Below are positions 59,069 to 64,000 of a DNA stretch of 64,000 bases, in pieces. The notes beneath the pieces are model-generated. The model had not been told where the DNA came from. It saw only the letters and a list, made by a program, of their open reading frames with translations, and made no database searches. This stretch comes from Microbacterium hominis. GTDB lineage: Bacteria; Actinomycetota; Actinomycetes; Actinomycetales; Microbacteriaceae. The stretch's first letter is position 1; every line of letters starts with the position of its first letter. Made by a program: the position numbers and the translations under genes. The stretch covers positions 930,001 to 994,000 of the forward strand of contig NZ_CP054038.1 in NCBI RefSeq assembly GCF_013282805.1. The letters run 5' to 3'.

Positions 59069-59815
59069 TCAGCCCGCGCGCACCGTATCGACCTCCGCGA
59101 GCGCGCCCGCCGCCTCGCGGAGGGCGCCGATGTGGCGGGCGGCTACCGACAGCCGCGCGATCGAGGTCGACAGCGAGATCGCTCCCACCTGACGACGGTG
59201 CGCGTCGAGGATGGGCACGGCGAGGCATCCGCGGTCCGGCGCCAGCAGCGCGGCCTGCTCGGTGTAGCCGCGCACCGAGAACGCGTCGGTGACCTCACTC
59301 ACGTCGTCGCGGCTGACGCGTGTCTGCCAGCGCGCCGCGCGCGGCGCGTCGCGATCGGGGTGGTCCAGCAGCCAGAGATGGCCGATCGCCGAGCGGAGCG
59401 GGTCGGCCAGCAGGGTCGCGGGGTCCGAGAGCGGGCGCGCCGGATCCTCATCGATGATCAGAAGACCGGCGCGGTGGAAGCCGAACAGGTGGACCGCCTC
59501 GCCGGTGCGCTCGCGCACCGTGGTGAGGACGTCGGCGTGGGGCGGTCGCCGGTGCGCGTCGACGATCGCCGCCAGCTCGAGAACCCGCGCGCCGAGCAGG
59601 AAGCCCGACAGGTCGGGACGGCGCACCAGGTACTCGTCGCGCACGAGCGAGTTCAGCACGCGATAGACGGTCGCGCGCGGGGCGCCGACCGCCCGCGCGA
59701 TGTCCGCAGCGGTGGTGCCATGGCTGTGGCGGGCGACCTGCTCGAGTATCTCCAGCGCCAGTCCGAGTCCCTTCTCGGGCAGGCGAGCCCCCGTCGACGC
59801 CGCCCCCATGGTCAC
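59069..59815 (-). CDS. IclR-family transcriptional regulator
   Basis: A 248-residue IclR regulator: winged helix-turn-helix (about 10-68: EKGLGLALEILEQVARHSHGTTAADIARAVGAPRATVYRVLNSLVRDEYLVR) and an effector-binding GAF-like domain (80-240) with RGYTEQAALLAPDRGCLAVPILDAHRRQVGAISLST. The GTG at 59815 overlaps the stop of the upstream APC permease (GTGA), so both are co-expressed; ATG at 59809 is an alternative. It probably controls that permease. Effector unknown. Confidence 0.9.
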   Translation of the reverse strand: MTMGAASTGARLPEKGLGLALEILEQVARHSHGTTAADIARAVGAPRATVYRVLNSLVRDEYLVRRPDLSGFLLGARVLELAAIVDAHRRPPHADVLTTVRERTGEAVHLFGFHRAGLLIIDEDPARPLSDPATLLADPLRSAIGHLWLLDHPDRDAPRAARWQTRVSRDDVSEVTDAFSVRGYTEQAALLAPDRGCLAVPILDAHRRQVGAISLSTSIARLSVAARHIGALREAAGALAEVDTVRAG

Positions 59816-61251
59816 TGCCGATCCGCTCCGGCGATGGTGTCGGACGCGGTGGCCCAGTCGTGCATGCCCATGCGCGACACGAGTTCGGGATGCCGCCGCA
59901 GACGCACCGCACCGGCTGTGGCGATCGCCGCGATGCCCGCGACCGCCCACGCGAATCCGCCCGGGTTGTCGCGCACGGTCGCCGCGACGTAGAACCCGAG
60001 CGCGGCGCCGAGCCCCAGCAGCGGCATCGCCGCGAGCACCGTCGCGCGCGCGGTGAGCTCGCCGATGCGCGCGAGGAACACCGGCGCGGCCAGGCACAGC
60101 AGCGCGTAGGCGAGCAGGAACCCGACCGTGGAGGCGGGGGAGGTCACCAGGCGCATGTCCTGCCGGGATCCGCCGGCGGCGAGCACGGCGATCGGCGCAC
60201 CGGCCACGAGCAACGACAGCATCACCCCGCCGAGGGCCGGTACGCCCCGCGGCGAGGTGCGCCCGAACGCGGCGGGGAGGAGGCCCTCCCTGCTCATCGC
60301 GAAGGCGATGCGCACGGCGGCATTGGTCATCGCGAGGGAGCAGGCGAGGAAGGAGACGCCGACGATCAGATCGGTCAGACCGGGGAGCCCGGTGACAGCG
60401 GTGAGCGATGCGGCCCCGGGCTTCTCGGCGACGATCGAGAGCTGCGCGGCGGTTCCGACGAGCATCACCAGCCCGGTCGCGCCCACGCTCAGCAGGATCG
60501 CGCGGGGGACCGCCGCGAAGGGACGCCGCGTCTCCGGGCCGAGGGCCGCGCCGCTTTCGAAGCCGACGAACCCGATGAGGGCGAACGCGACCCCGGTCAT
60601 CACGGCATCCGCCGAGAAGTGCCCGGCGCGGGGCACGAGGAGCGCCAGGTCCCATCCGGTCGCCGCCAGGGCCCAGACGCTCAGCGCCAGCACGGCGAGC
60701 ACCGCGATCGTCTCGACGATCAGCAGCATCCGGGTCGACATGCGCAGCCCGCGTGCGATCACGAGGGCGTTGGCCACGCCGAACACGGCGATCAGCCCGG
60801 CCGTGAGGAGGGGCGGCGGTTCGACACCGGGGAGGAGGAGCTGGATGATGCGGCCGGCGGCACCGCTGATCGTGTTCATCGCGATGGCGAGCGATCCGAG
60901 GCCGAGCGCGGCGCCGGCGACCAGTCCCACGTGCGGACCGAGACCGCGCGCGGTGAACGTGTAGAGCGAGCCCGTGCTCGAGATACGGCGCGCGAACATG
61001 CCGATCACGAGCGCGACGCCCAGCACGAGCGTGATGGTCACCACGATGTCGAGGAAGGCGAGCGAGCCGCTGCGCGCGTACAGCGCGCCGGGGTGGATGA
61101 GCAGGACCCCGGCCGGCGCGGTGGCGGCGACGGACTGCGCGACGATGTCGACCGTGCGCGCGTGGCGGCGGCGCAGGCCCGCGAAGGGCGACGCGGGATC
61201 GAGGGCGGTGTGGGGCGCGCCGCGGCGGATCGCGTCGGCGAGTGCGCTCAT
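59812..61251 (-). CDS. APC-family amino-acid/amine permease
   Basis: A 479-residue permease with about 12 hydrophobic segments. The first helix contains VAATAPAGVLLIHPGALYARSGSLAFLDIV and helix 6 region GFVGFESGAALGPETRRPFAAVPRAIL, the APC consensus E-T-x-x-P-x-x-x-I/V-P. It heads an operon with the overlapping IclR regulator. The substrate is not indicated; a secreted amine oxidase is divergent, so an amine is possible. ATG at 61251. Confidence 0.88.
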   Translation of the reverse strand: MSALADAIRRGAPHTALDPASPFAGLRRRHARTVDIVAQSVAATAPAGVLLIHPGALYARSGSLAFLDIVVTITLVLGVALVIGMFARRISSTGSLYTFTARGLGPHVGLVAGAALGLGSLAIAMNTISGAAGRIIQLLLPGVEPPPLLTAGLIAVFGVANALVIARGLRMSTRMLLIVETIAVLAVLALSVWALAATGWDLALLVPRAGHFSADAVMTGVAFALIGFVGFESGAALGPETRRPFAAVPRAILLSVGATGLVMLVGTAAQLSIVAEKPGAASLTAVTGLPGLTDLIVGVSFLACSLAMTNAAVRIAFAMSREGLLPAAFGRTSPRGVPALGGVMLSLLVAGAPIAVLAAGGSRQDMRLVTSPASTVGFLLAYALLCLAAPVFLARIGELTARATVLAAMPLLGLGAALGFYVAATVRDNPGGFAWAVAGIAAIATAGAVRLRRHPELVSRMGMHDWATASDTIAGADRQ

Positions 61252-61504
61252 GCGATCGCTCCCCTCGGTGCGTCGGGCCAGCGGGCTGTCTGGGTGGTGA
61301 GGCTAGCCGTCGCGGATTGCGCCGAGCGCCCACGCGTGTTTCGCGGATGTGTCGCGTGGTGAGACGTCGCGCCGCGGGGCGGTCTCGGCTGTCTCATGCG
61401 GATTTCGTCGGGCGTTCGCGGCCGCTCACGACCGGGAAATCCGCCTCGCGCAGAATCGCGACGACGCCGATCGCGCGTCGCCGTGCCCCATCGAAAGGAA
61501 ACCT

Positions 61505-62338
61505 GTGACTGACACACAGCTCTCGCCGCAGGGAGACTCGCCGCCTCCCTCGCGCTGGCGGCGCCTGGTCACCCCGCGCACGCTCGGCATCGCCTCCGGC
61601 GTGACCGCCGGCGCGGCCGCCGTCGCCCTCGTCTTCGCGACCCAGACCGCCGTGCAGGCGACCTCGTCGCCCGAGGCGCCGGCATCCACACCCATCGCCG
61701 CCGACAGCACCGACGAGGACGCGCCCGAGAAGGCGGAGGAGCCCATCGAGGCGCCCGAGAGCCTCGCGGCCGCCTACGACCAGCTCTCCGGGGAGGAGGT
61801 CGAGTACGTCCGCTACCTCGGCGCGCAGGCGGAGCCGTTCGTCGACGGGGTCGACGTCTTCGGCGACCCCGGCCTGCAGTTCCTCTCGACCGACGTCGCC
61901 GACCCGGCGTCGTACGGCGACGGGCAGCGCCGCATGCTCTCGCTCTACTACGACTACGGCACCAACGAGCTCGTGAGCATGATCGTCAACGTCACCGATG
62001 GTGTCGTCGAGGAGACCGCGCGCGCCACCGGCTCCCAGCCGGCGCCCACCGAGGCGGAGACCGCTCTGGCGTGGGAGCTGCTGCTGGACTCCCCGCTCGG
62101 CGAGCCGCTGCACTCGGAGTTCGCGACCCTCACCGGCGGCTCCGCCCTCCTGCCGGGATCGGTCGAGGTCGAGCTCACCGCCCACTCCTTCACCACCGAC
62201 GCCGGCTCGTTCGGCGCCGAGACCTGCGGCCTCGACCGCTGCGTGCAGCTGCTCGCGCAGGTCAACGGCGGTGCGTTCCTGACCACGACACCGTACGTCG
62301 TCAACCTGTCCACCCAGACCGTCCTGTCCATCTCATGA
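61505..62338 (+). CDS. Membrane-anchored exported protein next to a copper amine oxidase
   Basis: A 277-residue protein of unknown family: short Pro/Ser-rich cytoplasmic head, one membrane helix (about 27-50: LGIASGVTAGAAAVALVFATQTAVQATS), acidic linker, then an outside domain with one pair of cysteines (ETCGLDRCVQLL) that could form a disulfide. The C-terminal part (GSVEVELTAHSF...TTTPYVVNLSTQTVLSIS) has the beta-rich look of a carbohydrate or protein-binding domain, but I recognise no family. The GTG at 61505 has a GAAAGGA site. It lies 17 bp before the copper amine oxidase and is almost certainly in the same operon; a chaperone or electron-partner role is speculation. Confidence 0.7.
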   Translation: MTDTQLSPQGDSPPPSRWRRLVTPRTLGIASGVTAGAAAVALVFATQTAVQATSSPEAPASTPIAADSTDEDAPEKAEEPIEAPESLAAAYDQLSGEEVEYVRYLGAQAEPFVDGVDVFGDPGLQFLSTDVADPASYGDGQRRMLSLYYDYGTNELVSMIVNVTDGVVEETARATGSQPAPTEAETALAWELLLDSPLGEPLHSEFATLTGGSALLPGSVEVELTAHSFTTDAGSFGAETCGLDRCVQLLAQVNGGAFLTTTPYVVNLSTQTVLSIS

Positions 62339-62355
62339 CCAGGGAGAACACCCGA

Positions 62356-64000
62356 ATGAAGCGCACTCTCAGCGCGGCGACCGTCGGCGCCGTGCTCGCG
62401 GGAGGACTCGTCCTCGCCGCGCCCCTTCCCGCCTCGGCGCAGACTGTCACCGAGGCATCCTGCTCCGGCGACTCGCTCGTCTCCGAGACCCTCGAATCGG
62501 GGTCGAGCTGGCAGATGTGCTGGCGCATCGACACCTACCGCGGGCTCGTGCTCGACAAGGTCGCCTACCAGCCCCGTGATGACGCCGCACCCTTCCTCGT
62601 GCTCGACTCGATCGCGCTCGCGCAGCTCAACGTGCCTTACGACACCGGCGCGACCGAGTACAACGACGTCACCACCTACCAGGTCGGCGGGCGCCGCCTG
62701 CAGGCTCTCGAGGCCGTCGACTGCGTCGTGGGCGAGACCCGCTCGGCGTGGGTCGACGCCAACCGCGGCGAGATCCCCGCGGTCTGCATCGGCGAGGAGG
62801 ATTCGGGCATCGCGTACCGCTCGAACATCAACCGCGATGCGCTCTACGCGGCGCAGGGAACCGACCTCGTGCTGCACTCGGTGTCGCGGATCGGCTGGTA
62901 CGAGTACCAGACCGAGTACCGCTTCCACGACGACGGCGAGATCTCGGTGCGACTGGGCGCCACCGGCGACCTGTCGCCCAACGACTATGTGAACGTCGTG
63001 AACCAGGGCTGGCCGCTCGCCGAGGGCCAGGAGGACTTCGCGGTCAACCACTACCACTCGGCCTTCTGGCGCGTGGACTTCGGCCTCGACAGCGGCGCGA
63101 GCCAGTACGTCGAGAAGTTCTCGACCACGCCCACCGGCGACTACGGCACCACCGGCGACACGGGTCACACCGCGATCCTGAACACCGAGATCACGCCGAT
63201 CACCACCGAGACCAAGACGATGGGCGCGAACCGCGAGGCGTACCGGGTGGTCAACCCGGTGAGCCTGAACGCCGACGGCCACGCCCGTTCGTACGAGATC
63301 ATCGTGCCGCGCGACTCGGCCTACAACCTCAACCCGGAGACGGACTACGACATCGCGTTCACGCAGGCGAAGTCCGACGAGATCCACGCCAGCTACAACC
63401 TGATCCCGAGCAAGGCCGGCCAGATGGTGACCGACTACATCGCCGACGGCGAGACGCTCGACGACCCGGTGGCGTGGGTGAACGTGGGCTTCCACCACAT
63501 CAACCGCGACGAGGACCAGAGCCCGATGCCGATCCACTGGCAGGGCTTCACCCTCTACCCGCGCGACTTCGCCGCACAGAACCCGATCATCCCCGAGGGG
63601 CGCAAGTGGGTGAACGGCGACATGCGCGGCGTTCCGAACCCGAACATCCCGACGCCGACCCCGACGGTAACCCCGACCCCGACGGTCACTCCGACGCCCG
63701 AGCCGACCGAGGGGGCCGAGCCGACTCCGACCCCGACCCCGGCCGAGGGAGAGGGCGAGCCGACCCCGACGCCGACCCCGACGCCGACCCCGACGGGCGG
63801 TGGAACCACGCCTCCGACCGACGGCGGAACCACGCCTCCCGCCGACGGCGGGAGCACGCCTCCGGCCGACGGCGGCAGCGAGGGCGAGACCGCCGCGAAC
63901 CCGATCGTCTTCGGAGCATCAGAGGTCGCACCCGGCGCCGCGCAGACCGCGACCGCCGAGGGCTTCGCGCCGGGCGAGACGGTGAGCGCCGTGCTGCACT
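62356..64000 (+). CDS. Secreted copper amine oxidase, short form (cut by window edge)
   Basis: The first 548 residues of an exported enzyme; the gene continues past the right edge. A signal peptide (1-28, PASA-Q) is followed directly by a catalytic domain: base D96 (VPYDTG), cofactor tyrosine Y182 (IGWYEYQTEYRFHDDG), copper ligands H232 and H234 (NHYHSAFWRVDF) and H380 or H381 (GFHHINRDED). Offsets from Y182 (-86, +50, +52, +198/199) nearly match those in Arthrobacter phenylethylamine oxidase. The usual N2/N3 domains are missing, and the residue before the tyrosine is W where families have N. Residues 430-515 are a Thr/Pro-rich linker, after which an Ig-like or surface domain seems to begin (VFGASEVAPGAAQTATAEGFAPGETVSAVL). 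It would oxidise primary amines outside the cell, releasing H2O2 and ammonia, if the cofactor forms. Confidence 0.82.
   Translation, partial: MKRTLSAATVGAVLAGGLVLAAPLPASAQTVTEASCSGDSLVSETLESGSSWQMCWRIDTYRGLVLDKVAYQPRDDAAPFLVLDSIALAQLNVPYDTGATEYNDVTTYQVGGRRLQALEAVDCVVGETRSAWVDANRGEIPAVCIGEEDSGIAYRSNINRDALYAAQGTDLVLHSVSRIGWYEYQTEYRFHDDGEISVRLGATGDLSPNDYVNVVNQGWPLAEGQEDFAVNHYHSAFWRVDFGLDSGASQYVEKFSTTPTGDYGTTGDTGHTAILNTEITPITTETKTMGANREAYRVVNPVSLNADGHARSYEIIVPRDSAYNLNPETDYDIAFTQAKSDEIHASYNLIPSKAGQMVTDYIADGETLDDPVAWVNVGFHHINRDEDQSPMPIHWQGFTLYPRDFAAQNPIIPEGRKWVNGDMRGVPNPNIPTPTPTVTPTPTVTPTPEPTEGAEPTPTPTPAEGEGEPTPTPTPTPTPTGGGTTPPTDGGTTPPADGGSTPPADGGSEGETAANPIVFGASEVAPGAAQTATAEGFAPGETVSAVLH
63646..63885 (+). 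repeat. Pro/Thr-rich coding minisatellite
   Basis: Within the amine oxidase gene, CCGACCCCGAC-type 6-bp units (Pro-Thr) repeat many times (63646-63800), followed by GGCGGAACCACGCCTCC-type 24-bp units (Gly-Gly-x-Thr-Pro-Pro). These code for a flexible surface linker as found in wall-attached exoenzymes. Confidence 0.85.

Noticed and set aside
61252..61504. Gap between the divergent APC permease and the exported protein gene
   Set aside because: Searched for promoters and an IclR operator by eye; no convincing dyad or -10/-35 pair was seen, although regulation from here is expected.

Overview
The window is high-GC chromosomal DNA from an actinobacterium, most likely Microbacterium or a close relative in the Microbacteriaceae. 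This is inferred from the tRNA-Trp-secE-nusG-rplK-rplA block with a long acidic NusG head, a RamB/ScfR-type regulator divergent from the glyoxylate genes, frequent GTG starts, and very common GGATGCC/GGCATCC words. Genes are densely packed on both strands. No prophage, insertion sequence or CRISPR array was found. The mobile or repeat DNA seen consists of short tandem repeats and one palindromic repeat family.

Layout. 0-5.3 kb: end of murB, a two-component system with a secreted PepSY protein, and an aspartate aminotransferase. 5.4-9.1 kb: an ABC-2 drug-type exporter overlapping into a NarL-type two-component system. 9.1-16.8 kb: an acyl-CoA dehydrogenase, a VapBC toxin-antitoxin pair, isocitrate lyase and malate synthase, and their probable RamB-like regulator. 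16.8-27.2 kb: a polyamine/GABA catabolic locus (DAO-type FAD oxidoreductase, PucR regulator, GabT, putrescine-oxidase-like flavoenzyme, tandem Usp, amine permease, succinate-semialdehyde dehydrogenase) with two repeat arrays. 27.2-40.4 kb: the ribosomal/secretion block, in which rplKA and rplJL are separated by about 8 kb of unrelated genes (acylphosphatase, LysE/ArgP pair, oxidoreductase, MFS-MarR efflux operon, 2H phosphoesterase, YqaJ-like nuclease, pterin dehydratase). 40.4-52 kb: two carbohydrate ABC importers. One is followed by a LacI-DUF6807 fusion protein and a Gfo/Idh/MocA oxidoreductase; the other is preceded by its own LacI repressor. 52-64 kb: DUF305/DUF3105 pair, Bcr/CflA efflux pump, deazaflavin-dependent oxidoreductase, PAP2 phosphatase, a HerA-like ATPase carrying six in-frame copies of a palindromic repeat, an IclR-APC permease pair, and a short secreted copper amine oxidase that runs off the right edge.

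The genes form small regulated modules, and many operator candidates can be read directly: paired TTCAG boxes before both the first response regulator and its PepSY neighbour; two 15-bp dyads 21 bp apart between pucR and gabT; GTTGA/TCAAC half-sites overlapping the promoter of the MFS-MarR operon; GGAAYCGGTTCC sites flanking and overlapping the second sugar-importer promoter; and a 28-bp inverted repeat on the start site of the first. The most unusual items are the 74-bp palindromic element, present once between genes and six times inside a coding sequence; the LacI-DUF6807 fusion; and the minimal copper amine oxidase with a changed residue next to the cofactor tyrosine.
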